DNA from: Hypsibius dujardini | Lineage: Eukaryota; Tardigrada; Eutardigrada; Parachela; Hypsibiidae | Assembly: GCA_001579985.1 (NCBI GenBank) | Contig: LRSR01006190.1 | Location: 1-20,112 of the forward strand | DNA length: 20,112 nucleotides | Direction: 5' to 3' | Shown here: one piece after another, positions 1 to 10,185 of the stretch | How the letters are laid out: every line of letters starts with the position of its first letter | Numbering within the stretch: the first letter of the stretch is position 1 | The notes under the pieces: generated by a model | What the model was told of the DNA's origin: nothing | Database searches by the model: none | Seen by the model: only the letters and a program-made list of their open reading frames with translations | Program-made: the position numbers and the translations under genes

Positions 1-427
1 CTGCTCTAGTAAAATGTTATTACTTTAAGTGCTGAATAGCAGAATTTCATTTTATTAATCAACTATTAGGTAATTATACATCTATTGATTGCATTTCAAC
101 TTCACAAGGTTTTACTGCTCCAATAATAACAGCAGTGTTTGATTTTGGTTCATTCTACGTAGTTCAAGAGAGTTTGTGAGAGTTGCGTTGTCTGTCTTGA
201 AATTGATAGTGCTGTAGTTTACTTTTATACTTTAGTTCTGTTGTCCCATTTCAGTTAATTTATTTGGTTGATTCATTCAATAAATCAGCCAGCAGTTTTT
301 GGAGGAATTTTACGTGGCGCGGATCAAATAATCACTTCCTATGCGCTTGGTTCCGCGCTTCTACTCTGGCATTTCCTTGATTGAGATGATTTGTGTAGTG
401 AAATTGTTTTTGACATTTCTTTCACAG
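1..427 (+). other. Probable intron or upstream sequence of the first gene
   Basis: This AT-rich stretch ends in a good 3' splice site: a pyrimidine-rich tract and CAG at 425-427, directly before the first recognisable exon. I see no convincing coding exon in it. The catalytic nucleotidyltransferase part of the gene must lie to the left of the window, so this is best read as intron. Confidence 0.5.
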
Positions 428-2206
428 CGGAACTGCTTGTTCAATTTTTCAACTTTTACGTGGATTTTCCCTTCACCAACCACGTTATGTGCGGCTACAC
501 CGGCGAAGTCCTGCCCGTGGAAGACTTCCCCGTGCCGGAGGAGGGATTCCGGTTTCGTTACGTCAATCTTCAGGTGAAAACAAATGATATCGCTTAAATA
601 GAAAATCATTTAAATAAATTATCTTTTTTTATTTAACGAAATTTAGGCCCGGAAGCTCTCCAGGGCTTGTATTTGCTATTTTTGATTGTTTTTGTAGGAT
701 CCATTTGATCTCGCGCACAACATCGCCAAATCAGTGTGCCTGACGACGTTCATCTCGTTCCGGGAGTTTCTCCGTCAGGAGGTTGCCGTGTTCACTCGGA
801 TGCCGCTCAACCTGCTGGTGCTCTTCAACATTGATCACGCCGCCGCGGACCTGCCCGACTATCCCGTCATGATCTCCATCTCACCTAGTCGCAGTTTGAA
901 GGAACTGGACGATGAGTTCGGCCAGAAGGTGGCCGGCTTGACGGCTAAAATGCTGATGCAATTTTTCCGCTGTGAATTTGTCCGGGAAATATCTAGGGAA
1001 GAATTTGGTAAGACGCTTAAGTCAATTAATTTATCTTTTGGTTCGAGAGGTATTTGGCATTTATTGTTCATTTCTCAATATGCATTTATTTCATCTTGTG
1101 TCTTGACAATTTTTAGGCCATTTTATTTTATCGCTCATTTTCCGTTGCTTATTTCTTTTCATTATTTGCGTTGAATATCAATTAAGTTGCTAAATTTTGG
1201 CGATTTATTCATTGTATGCCGCAGCATAGTTTTTGCTGTATTCATTTACTGTAAGAGTACATGTATTTCTGTAAGATTGAGATTAATATGAATAATTTTG
1301 TTCTGCTAATATCAAATGGGTAATTTGAATTTTGAGATGTTTTTTCCGTTTGTTTGTAGGTAGTTTCCCCTTCAGTCGGGCCATCCACCCACTGGGCCCG
1401 GTGCTGGTGGATCTGCACTGCCGCCTGGAATGTGAGAGTTGGAGTAAGCGACGCAACATCCGGAAGCAGCTATCAAAAAAGCCAGAACTGGCTAAGCTGT
1501 CGACCCCCGCGGAGGAGTGGGAGATGGAAGCGGCAATCGGCAACCATCTCCACAGGACGACCCACCGCCAGGTGGCCTTTGACTTTTACGTTACGCTCAT
1601 GCTCAATAATGTCGAGTCAGAGAAGGTGTGCATCTTCCTCACCTGTCCGCAAAAGACTGATCCAGTCAGGCAAGTAGAAACCTCAATCTTCTGGCAGTAG
1701 TGTCTAGCAAATTATCACAATTGATATTTCTTTTATAGTGTAAGAATATGAAATAGTAATACTGAGGTTGATTTTGGAAACTTCTCTAAATTTATTTGTC
1801 ATTTATGTGCGTTATCCGGTTTTATTTTTCTGACGTTCTTTTATGGATATACTTCGTTTTCACGTCTATAGCAATGGCACATAGTTTTTTTTGTTTAACT
1901 TATGAAGCTTTTTGCCGCGAGTTTTACCACAGGTAGCAGAAAATAAATTAATTTTTAACTAATATCATAATTATTTTGGCTATTTACATAACCTTTTCAC
2001 TTTTCATTTTCGGCAGGGAATTTTTTGACATCCTGTGGAAATTCCTCCCGGAACAGACGCGGCGCTACCTGAAACCGGCAGAGCCGCCCGCTGTCAAGGC
2101 GGTTGTGGTGGAAGCAGAAGGGAAAGTCACTACCGCCGGGCCGGAACCGGTCTCGCCGTCCTCTGTGGATGGCATCACTACCACCGGCAACACCGTTAAC
2201 ACTTGA
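428..2206 (+). CDS. Non-canonical poly(A) polymerase / terminal uridylyltransferase, C-terminal part (5' end missing)
   Basis: Four exons fit in phase: 428-573, 698-1007, 1360-1669 and 2017-2206, giving about 317 residues and a TGA stop at 2204-2206. The first exon reads ELLVQFFNFYVDF, and the join to the second reads VNLQDPFDLAHNIAKSV. The pattern of an FF..Y helix followed by DPF...HN....V is the hallmark of the PAP-associated domain in TENT/TUT enzymes, which add A or U residues to RNA 3' ends. The join and the following region look most like TUT1 (Star-PAP), but that is from memory of the family. The last two exons (for example HRQVAFDFYVTLML and REFFDILWKFLPEQ) resemble a C-terminal RNA-binding extension. 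The catalytic aspartates are not in the window. The third intron (1670-2016) starts with GC instead of GT. All joins keep frame. Which TENT subfamily this is remains uncertain. Confidence 0.66.
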
Positions 2207-2397
2207 GGCACTCTTGTTACGTTTGTACTTTGAGGTACCCACTGTCTGCTGCTCTTTGCTTTTTTCTAATTTTTATCTACTTGTTGGGTCCGTGAAATCT
2301 AGAGAATAGTTGTTGATGAAGCTGAAAGAGGGGACGGTTCTTTTTATTGTTATCTCTGTGTACATGTGTAATGATAATTTATGATTTTTTATTTTGA

Positions 2398-2403
2398 TTA
2401 AAT
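2398..2403 (+). promoter_or_regulatory. Possible polyadenylation signal (ATTAAA) of the TENT-like gene
   Basis: ATTAAA lies about 190 bases after the TGA stop and is followed by a T-rich stretch. I see no AATAAA closer to the stop. This is a weak call from motif and position only. Confidence 0.35.
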
Positions 2404-2518
2404 ATTCGGGAAACTTTATTGGCTGTACAATTTTTTTGTCATCAGCATTGCGAGACAGGTCGATAAACTCACAAATATAGGGAAATATTGAAAAAGACGG
2501 AAAGATATTGAAAGAATC

Positions 2519-2770
2519 AAGCAGACAAACAACTGAGGTGGGTAGGCATATACGTACATGTGCAGCACTTGAATATATAGACAGGCATACATAGAGTCAG
2601 ACAGACTAACTTAGAAGACAAAGACAACAGACAGAAACTGAAAAAGAATATTTGACGGACAGACAGGTACGTATAGGTAAGTGATGTGACAGACAGACGA
2701 TAGACAGACTGACAAACAAAACGATAGGGACGTTGCAGCCGTGCTAAACAGGCAGACGGTGATCGCCTGT
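2519..2770. repeat. Degenerate GACA/CAGA tetranucleotide array (intergenic)
   Basis: Repeated CAGACAGAC, ACAGACAG and AGACAGAC words are interrupted by substitutions. It belongs to the same tetranucleotide family found in many introns of this window, here reading GACA on the + strand. Confidence 0.75.
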
Positions 2771-3319
2771 AGAGAGGCAAGCGATCGGGCAAAAGGAAGT
2801 CAGACCGTCAGAACGTCATACTACTGTACTCTTCGCGTCCTGCTCTGTGCTTGGGCAAATTAAAATTCCTTCGATGGGTTTTGATCCGCCAGGCACCTGG
2901 GTCCACGAATGTTTGCCGAAAAGTGAACTTTCGAGTATATCAAGTTCAATATTTCACGATGAATTTGCAGGCGCTTGACTGGCGGTCGAATTGGTTTTGT
3001 GCCTACGGTTGCGTTAATATCCAAGTGAGAGTGGCGGCATTTCCGCAACACTCAGCAGAAAAGGCCACGTTTTTGTGCTGGATTCAGCAGTTGAATTATT
3101 AAAGCTCACCCCTCCCGGGCGTGAGCTCCGCTGTCAGCACTGGATGGCCTTCACTCGTGACTGAATTACCGGAATTTCTCAATTTCATTACGCGTAGTAG
3201 AGATAAAACATTTCTGCACGTGCCACCTTTACTCTTACTCTCGCGCGTTACCTTTTCTTTTCTATTTTCATTCACAACTAAAATCTTGGTTTTTTTATTT
3301 TTGCATATAGAGTGCAACG

Positions 3320-6300
3320 ATGGACTTAAATCTGCAAAATCTCGTTATTAGTGACAGTGTTTCCAGTCAAGGGAGCAATCAAGATGGCTCTGTGCTTTCG
3401 GAGAAGAAGTCTTTTGTCTGTCGCTGGACCGACTGTTGCCGGGACGGAAAGCCCTTCAAGGCTCAGTACATGCTGGTGGTGCATATGCGCCGACACACGG
3501 GCGAGAAACCACACTGTTGTTCGGTAAGCGGTAACCTTTCATGCCTGTCTGCCTGTCTATGTGTGTGTCTATCTGTCTCTTTGTCTGTCTCTCTGTATGT
3601 TCATCTGTGTCTCAGACTTTGTCTGGCTGTCTGTCTGCCTGTCTTTCTGTTTCTCTGTTTGTCTCTCTGTTTGTCTGTTTGTCTCTCTGTTTATGAACCT
3701 GTCTGTCTATATCTTTGACTATGATGTTTCGGCCAGGTCTTCAGGCCTTGTCACTAGAGTTGCGCCCATTATTCCTGCTGCCGTTTCTGACTTTCTTGCT
3801 CTACCACCCGCAGTTTGAGAACTGCACCAAATCATACTCTCGCCTGGAGAACCTGAAGACTCATCTTCGCAGTCACACCGGAGAACGGCCATATCTCTGC
3901 GAGATTCCGGGATGCACCCGGGCCTTTTCCAACGCGTCCGACCGACAAAAACATCAAAAGCGGACTCATTCCGGCACGGTAGGGCAGCTTTTAGTTTCGT
4001 TTTGCCAGAGAGACCTTCAAGTTTCATTGTTTATTTGCATTCATTGTTGTGCTTTAGAAGCAGTATGTCTGCAAGTTTCCAGACTGTGCCAAGTGTTACA
4101 CCGATCCGAGTTCCCTGCGAAAGCACGTGAAGACGGTCCATACCGGTAGCGCGATTCCGCCGCAAGCAAGAAGAACTGACACTCAAGATAACGTAAAGAA
4201 TAATTTCGACACTGCAGCGACCTGTGGCGTGCAAGGGCAAAAAGATTTACTAGCTGTGACGGAACCACATTTTCAAGCTGTTTCAACTAACTTGGAGCGG
4301 GTTTGCCACCTTGATAATCCTATTTGTCTGTCTGCTTGTCTATGTGACTAGCCTGGCTAGTCTATCTGTCCGTCTGCGTGTCCGCCGTTTGGTGTGTTTG
4401 TCTGTCTGTTTGTCTGTCTGTTTGTCTGTTTGTCTGTCTGTCTATCTGTTTGCCGGTCAGTTAGTCAATCATCAATTCTCTATGTTTCTATATTTCAGGC
4501 GGGCCATTTCCCATCAATCTCTCCCGCTATCTTTCAAGACTACATTCACGATGAAAGCTCCCCAGCCACCTCAGACTATAGCAACAAAAACTTTCAACAG
4601 CATCACGTTCCCATGCTTCACAATAATTTCCTGCAAGAACAATTTCAGCGCGTCGATTCCTGGGCTTCTTCGCTGAATCTGATCCCGTCCGCGTCCCCGT
4701 CGCCGTGTTCCTTCGGCGAATTTGTCTCGGTGTCCAGCCCCGACAGCTGTCTGCCCGACTGGCCGTATGACCCACAGGCCGAACTCAACAAGCGTCTCGC
4801 AGATATGCAGGCCTACGCCGGGGAAAACTCCAACACTAGCCAGGCGTTCTCGGGGGAGATGGAAAGACGCGGCAGCAACGTCAGCATTTCCAGCGACTAC
4901 TACTCCAGCATGCTGTCGGACGGCAGTCAGACCCTGTCGGCATGCCCCAGTGAAGTGTCGCTAATCCAGGCACTCCAAGAGACCAGTCCTGTGTCGTCGC
5001 CGGCTGGACTGAATCGATCCACAAGGAGGTTCAGTGCGCCTAATCTGGCCGGAACGTTGGTGGGTTATCAGCAGAAGCTGTACATGCGGTCCAGACAGAC
5101 AACCCCACAGCGGAATCAACCCATCACCAGGCAGATAGGAAACGGTGGCTCTGGACAAAGTGGACCATACCATAATCTCACCAGGCGGATTAGTGTGGTA
5201 GGTAATTCGTCACACAAGCAAACTGGGGGAGAGAGGTACAAACAGACAGACAGACAGACAAGGTCACAAAGAGACGGACATAAGGATTTATAAACGAACT
5301 GACAGACAGACATACAAACAGTCAGACAATCAGTCAAACAAACAGACACACACACAGCCAGAGACATACGGACAAAAATTCACTCACACTGCAGAAAACG
5401 CAGTCCCATGAAACTTTGATTGGTTGATTTAAGTAGCAAATCGTGCCAGGTGTTGATGGCAGTGGCACTAGGACTAAAAGATTACCAGTTCAAGACCATG
5501 ATCACATCCGCTATACCGGTAGAAACTTACTTTTTGGAAAATATTTACAAATTGCCGAGGTCGTGCGCGTCAATCGTTACAAAAATCTGATGATGCTAAA
5601 ATGTAGCAAATTTAATTGGCTTCCAAACAACTGTACTCGAATTTGTTTATCGTGCATAATTATAAATGAGAACTTCATTTATCGTAACCTTGGTCGAATT
5701 TGGAAATGTCCTCGCAGCACAATTTTAACCCGCGGTTTGCGAGGCTTGGTAATTGTCTCCATGTTCGCGTTTTGGGAAAACGTACAAAGCCCTTTTGGAA
5801 ACAGCAGTTTGAAGCATATTGTGTGGGCTTTCATAAATAATAATCACTTTTGTAATTTTGCGACTTCACCCGTATCGAAAATTGAAGAGCCCAACAAGGC
5901 CTGACAAGGCTCAAATCTTTAATCTCTGTGATAAAATGTCGCCACGTCATAGCTTTCGCTGTGAGGATGCAACTGCTCAAACTTCAACAAACTCTTTTCT
6001 CAGACAACAGTTTACAAAGATAAAATGCATTCGGGTACTCGGTAGGGCGTTTCAGCAAAGAGCGAGATTCATGAAAGGCTCGTCCAAGGTAAAATCGCCA
6101 GAGAGCTCCCTGACATTTCGTCACTTAGTTCGGTGCACAAATTAATCTTGAGCTCTCCCATCCTCTTGAAATTTTCCCCGACCATGATTAAGATGCGTTT
6201 TTACTACTGTTTTAAATCAGATTCTTTTTATTTTAATTTTTTCTAAATTTTTGGCGAATTTTTTATTGAGGGACATTTTCGTCACTTACCGATGTCTAAA

Positions 6301-7406
6301 TATTTAAATAATAAAATACAATTATTCATAAATTTTTTAAATGTTAAGTATTGTAAAACTGCCTCAAAGTGAGGGCGTTCCGCAATAGTAGGTCTTGGTT
6401 GGTTATCAAAGACTGAAGGTTTGCAAATTAGCAAAAAAATCGCTTTTCCAAAAAGTAAGTTCCTACCCGGTAAGTTTCAATCCAGATATCCGCTTGATAT
6501 TGAACGTAAGATACATTCTGCAAATTATCGACTGACTGATAAGACCAATCCGTGAGCGACAAAATAATAAGCGTTTTTCTCACCAGTCCCACCCTTGTTT
6601 CGCAAACAGAATTTGGTCGAAAGGCTGTGGTTTCCGCATTAATTAAACCTGTCACATTAAAATAAACCAACCGGGAGGTAGAACAACTGATTGGCAGTTT
6701 TTGGGTCGAAATGAAACAGGCAGCCAGATGGACATGCATATACGATAAACAGTTAAAAAGGAAACAAACAGGCAGACAGATAGGTAGAGAGACAGCCGGA
6801 TAGGCAACTCTGCAGACATACATACGAACAGAAATGCAGACAATATTGCCTTAAAACTTGACTGAATAAAATTTTTTTCAGCCCGTCAACGTACCGACAA
6901 CTAACCACCTCCAAGTACCACAATCCTCTAACCGAGGTCACATGCGACGGAACGGCATCTGCTCTGCTGCCTCTCTCCCGCTGCAGAACTTCCCCGAAGA
7001 AGACTATCCGGATCAGACATTCCAATTCCCTCAAATGGCCTTCTCCGACGACATGGTTCGCTACCTCCAGCAGTACAGCGAGAGTCGTCAGAACAATCAA
7101 TCCACCGTCAGCTATGAGCCGGAAGAAGAGGACGATATTGTTCTGCCGACGATTCAGCAAAACTACGATCAACTGGACGGACAGCTTAATCCTGCCTATT
7201 TCGACAATTTCCATTCTTCAAACACGAATTCAGGCAGCAATGGGAACCCAATCTTTTATATTGAACAACCGAACCAAAATGCGTTCCCGGAACATTTGCA
7301 TCGAGACAGTCCGCATCTCGATCAGCGTAGCTTTCTGAGCGCAGATTTGGTACCCAATTTTGGAATGGATAGGCAACGGAGCTCTAGCCTCTACTTCCCT
7401 GTTTAA
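3320..7406 (+). CDS. Gli/Ci-family zinc-finger transcription factor with four fingers
   Basis: Five exons, all joined in phase 0: 3320-3523, 3814-3978, 4058-4192, 4499-5197 and 6882-7406, giving 575 aa. Four C2H2 fingers are visible: C34/C39/H55/H59, C67/C72/H85/H89, C97/C102/H115/H120 and C128/C133/H146/H151. They carry Gli signatures such as [44 protein letters not shown] and [15 protein letters not shown]. Known Gli/Ci proteins are the transcriptional effectors of Hedgehog signalling and have five fingers. Here the fingers match Gli 2 to 5, and finger 1 is absent from this exon chain. After the fingers come three RRxS motifs (serines 294, 347 and 400), as in the PKA-controlled processing region of Gli/Ci. 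[10 protein letters not shown] at about 455-464 resembles the EVVRYL segment of Gli activators. The ATG at 3320 has A at -3 and G at +4. A strong 3' splice site nine bases upstream (3309-3310) is also in frame with it, so a 5' coding exon cannot be excluded. The protein is short compared with Gli/Ci (over 1000 aa). Confidence 0.88.
3541..3712. repeat. TGTC/TCTG array in Gli-like intron 1
   Basis: A dense imperfect run of TGTC, TCTG and TTTG words starts about 18 bases after the donor at 3524. It fills most of the 290-bp intron. In the sense of the gene it reads TGTC. Confidence 0.85.
4322..4460. repeat. TGTC/TCTG array in Gli-like intron 3
   Basis: A tract of TGTCTG words lies in the intron 4193-4498 (306 bp). 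It is purest at about 4397-4445, where TCTGTCTGTTTG repeats. It reads TGTC in the sense of the gene, the opposite of the array in intron 4. Confidence 0.85.
5238..5376. repeat. GACA/CAGA array in Gli-like intron 4, near the donor
   Basis: CAGACAGACAGACA and related words begin about 40 bases after the donor at 5198. The array reads GACA in the sense of the gene, so it is complementary to the arrays in introns 1 and 3 of the same transcript. Confidence 0.85.
5377..6754 (+). other. Interior of Gli-like intron 4, no gene seen
   Basis: This is the bulk of a 1684-bp intron (5198-6881), by far the longest in the Gli-like gene. It is AT-rich, especially at 6200-6350. Its open frames show no domain or motif that I recognise. 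It could hold regulatory DNA, but I see no specific site. Confidence 0.5.
6755..6842. repeat. GACA/CAGA array near the 3' end of Gli-like intron 4
   Basis: A short degenerate run of AGACAG and CATACG words lies about 40 to 125 bases before the 3' splice site at 6880-6881. It has the same orientation as the array at the start of this intron. Confidence 0.65.
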
Positions 7407-7424
7407 ACTTCACACTGACAAATG

Positions 7425-7430
7425 AATAAA
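7425..7430 (+). promoter_or_regulatory. Possible polyadenylation signal (AATAAA) of the Gli-like gene
   Basis: A perfect AATAAA starts 19 bases after the stop codon. This would give an unusually short 3' UTR. The ATTAAA at 7573-7578 is an alternative that gives a UTR of about 190 bases. Confidence 0.45.
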
Positions 7431-7437
7431 CAGGCAC

Positions 7438-7545
7438 TAACGTTGACAGACCGACACGTAACTGAACACATACACAGACACACATGCAGTCATGCAGACA
7501 AACAAACAGAGAGACAAACAGACAAACAGACGGACAGACGGAACG
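7438..7545. repeat. GACA/CAGA array between convergent genes
   Basis: GACAGACC, CACAGACAC, AAACAGAGAGACAAACAGACAA and GGACAGACGG words form an imperfect tract. It would lie in the 3' UTR of the Gli-like gene if the distal polyadenylation signal is used. Confidence 0.75.
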
Positions 7546-7578
7546 TTTTGTCTTACTCCTAGCAGATTTTCTATTAAA

Positions 7579-7584
7579 TTTATT
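7579..7584 (-). promoter_or_regulatory. Possible polyadenylation signal (AATAAA) of the serine protease homologue
   Basis: TTTATT on the + strand gives AATAAA on the - strand, about 140 bases after the stop of the protease homologue. It abuts ATTAAA on the other strand (7573-7578), so the block could serve both convergent genes. Confidence 0.45.
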
Positions 7585-7722
7585 CATAATTAATATTTGT
7601 TTGGTTGTTGTTGTGCACCAGGCACGCACTGTTGCTTATCAGGCCTACTTGATAAAGCAAGCAGAAAAATATTGAGTGACAAACGGCTCAGAAAAAAGGC
7701 ATTCAATGGTCGCTTTGGAGTT

Positions 7723-10153
7723 CTAGCCTCTAGACATCACGTCGTTGATCCAAGGCACGAAACTCTGTACGCGAGTATACACACCGGGGTACTGGCCGCA
7801 ACCGATGCCCCAGGAGACTAGGCCAGCTAGCCGCCAAGCTCCGTCCACGTTGCACACCAACGGACTTCCGCCATCACCCTGCGAATACGATGAAAAAGTA
7901 CGCTTTTTAGGAAATAATCCTTTAGTATAATTATTATCAACCAATCAGACTAAGCAACATCAGAAAAAGACCGACTTTTCGATGGAACTTACGCTGCATG
8001 CGTCTTTGCCTGGAAGACCGGCACACAGCATACTAGGATGGAGGTTGAAAACGGGACCCAATTCTGCTGACCCACGATACAGGGCCTCGCACTTGCCGTT
8101 GTCAATGACTGGAAGATCTACTTCCTTTAGGATAGGCGAAAAATGTCCTCCTGAAAAGCAACACGTTTGCAGACAGACATCTAACAAACAAACGGATAGA
8201 TAAACTGAGAAGCAGACAGACAGTTGGACAGAGAGAAAGAACGACAAACAAACAGACAGACTTAGCGTACGTGGTCGATTTTTGCCCCATCCAGTGACGG
8301 TGCAGATCAATCCCGACATGTCTTGCGGAGGCGGTAGACAAACCGGTCGGATATAGCTACTCAACCGGGCAGGTCCATCGAGCAGCAAGATGGCAATGTC
8401 GTTGCGGAGCGTGCCGCTGTGATAGCCGCCGTTAATGACCACACTTCGAACGTGGACATCCTGAAAGGGTAACTCTTGCTGCTCACCCACATCGTACTCC
8501 CCCAGTCTTACTATGATGTCTTCGCCTTTCAACCTGAAAAGACCATCACTTAACAACATTTGTCTATATTTTCGTCCGTACCCGTGTCTGTGTCAGTAGT
8601 ATCCGCATCTGTGCGTCTCTGACTGTGGATCCGTCTGCCTGTGTCCTTGTCTGTCTGTCTGTGCATGTGCCTATTTGCCTTTGTCTGTGAATCTGTGTCT
8701 GTGTCGTGTCAGTTGCCTGCTTCCACATGTCTTTGCATAAATATTTGGCTGTGTCCCTGTCTATATTCATGTCTGTCTGTGATTGTCAGCGTCATTTGTC
8801 TGTCTCCTATTGCTCACTTTGCCACACAATGAGCGGCCGTCAGGACAACATTAACATCGATGAGAACCGCCCCGCAGACATAAGTCAAATCCAGTCGTAA
8901 AATGGCCGCCATCCAGGGATACTCCCCAAACTCCGCGACGTCCCGCGGATTGCCGACATCCAATGTCCTTGCCAGGGGATTCCCGCCCTTCCTTCCGCAC
9001 TGCGGGGGCGGCGGCGGACCCGGTCGACTTCCTCCAATCAGTGGCGGACCCTGGGGGGCAACAATGACGGGTTGGGCTTGCGGTCGGAACGGCGGTCGAC
9101 CCGGTGGGGGCGGGGGCGGACCCCCAGATCCCGGTCGCGGGTCCGAGCAGCACAGGACACTTCCGATGGCGCAGAAGTCCTGTCGCATTCGACGGATTTG
9201 CCGGGCGAATCCCGCGACGTCACGGCAGTCGGCAATGTTGAGACACTCACAGTTGTTGGGAATTGGCGGTGGAAGGGGCTGAGGGGCGAACTGCCCGGGT
9301 GGGGGAAGTTGCTGCTGGAAACCGCCGTTGTTGAAACCATTTCCTGTAACATGATGAGCGTGTAGTTTAATTTTTTCAGTCAACCAAAAAACTAATGCCA
9401 AGAAATGAGTTAGAAGTACTAAAAGTTTTAGTTTTATATAAGTTTAGTTTTGCCATCCCTATTACTAATAACAAAAACGTTGGAATAATCCATAAATCAA
9501 ATATGTTAAATGTAAATATATGTTCATAAATAATGAATCCAAACGTACCGAATCCACCTCCATTGGGCGGCGGAGGTGGAGGCCCACCTAGTCCAGGCCC
9601 ATCAACAGGACCGGCGATAAAGGGTCCCCGCCCGTCATTATGAGTCAAGTGCGTGTTGCTGCTTTGGATGGAAAGGACATTATTTTCTAAACTGGTCTGC
9701 CCACCGGCCAGTAAGCCAGCAAAAAGGTCGTCAATCATGGAACGGTTCTTGGGTTGCTTGTCAGGTGTCGAGGGCTGCGTTTGCCCATCCTCATCAGTGG
9801 GCATTTGAAGGACTCGCACGACCTGCCCGCGGCTCCGGGGATTCGGGAACTGGCGGCCAGAAGAAATGACGGTGGCTCGCACTTTCGGACCGGCTGCGGG
9901 ACTGTTGGTGGCTTTCACGCCGCTCCAGACAAAACTCTCTTCTGAGTCTGAAACAGGCAAATAGAAGAGTCAATCAACATATAACAGGCGAATATAAGAT
10001 AGACACGAAGGTAACAGAATGACAGTCAGACAATCAGACTGACAGGCAAGAAAACAGAAAAACAGACCCACAGAAAGGTAGATTGACATTACAGACAAAC
10101 AAACAAAAAGACAGACAAACAGGCAGACAGACAAATAGACAAACAGGTAGGCG

Positions 10154-10185
<32 letters not shown>

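Larger units (their letters stand above)
2207..3310. other. Intergenic region between the TENT-like gene and the Gli-like gene
   Basis: The stretch holds the 3' UTR of the upstream gene, with a possible ATTAAA polyadenylation signal at 2398-2403. A degenerate GACA array follows at about 2519-2770. A short palindrome has arms AGCTCAC at 3103-3109 and GTGAGCT at 3121-3127. From 3265 the sequence becomes T-rich and ends in a strong 3' splice site at 3309-3310, so part of it may be a 5' UTR intron of the Gli-like gene. The open frames here show no family resemblance. Confidence 0.5.
7407..7722. other. Convergent 3' intergenic region between the Gli-like gene (+) and the protease homologue (-)
   Basis: The two stop codons are about 315 bases apart. 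The interval holds AATAAA on the + strand at 7425-7430, a GACA array, and an AT-rich block at 7565-7600. That block carries ATTAAA on + directly next to AATAAA on -. I see no further gene. Confidence 0.7.

Noticed and set aside
3561-4676. Open frames rich in CLSVCLSV on the + strand
   Set aside because: They are translations of the TGTC arrays in introns. The same artefact appears on both strands wherever an array lies.
5198-5203. A second donor four bases downstream (GTAATT at 5202) at the end of Gli-like exon 4
   Set aside because: It would shift the frame relative to the exon at 6882. The donor GTAGGT at 5198 keeps phase 0.
5443-6145. Open frames of 153 and 95 codons inside Gli-like intron 4
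   Set aside because: No recognisable motif and no coding-like composition. The flanking Gli exons join in phase 0 across the whole interval.
8902-9365. Plus-strand open frames of 97 and 126 codons opposite the protease-homologue exon
   Set aside because: They are shadows of a GC-rich coding exon on the - strand (8818-9343), which has matched splice sites, a clip-like cysteine pattern and the TAAHC motif.
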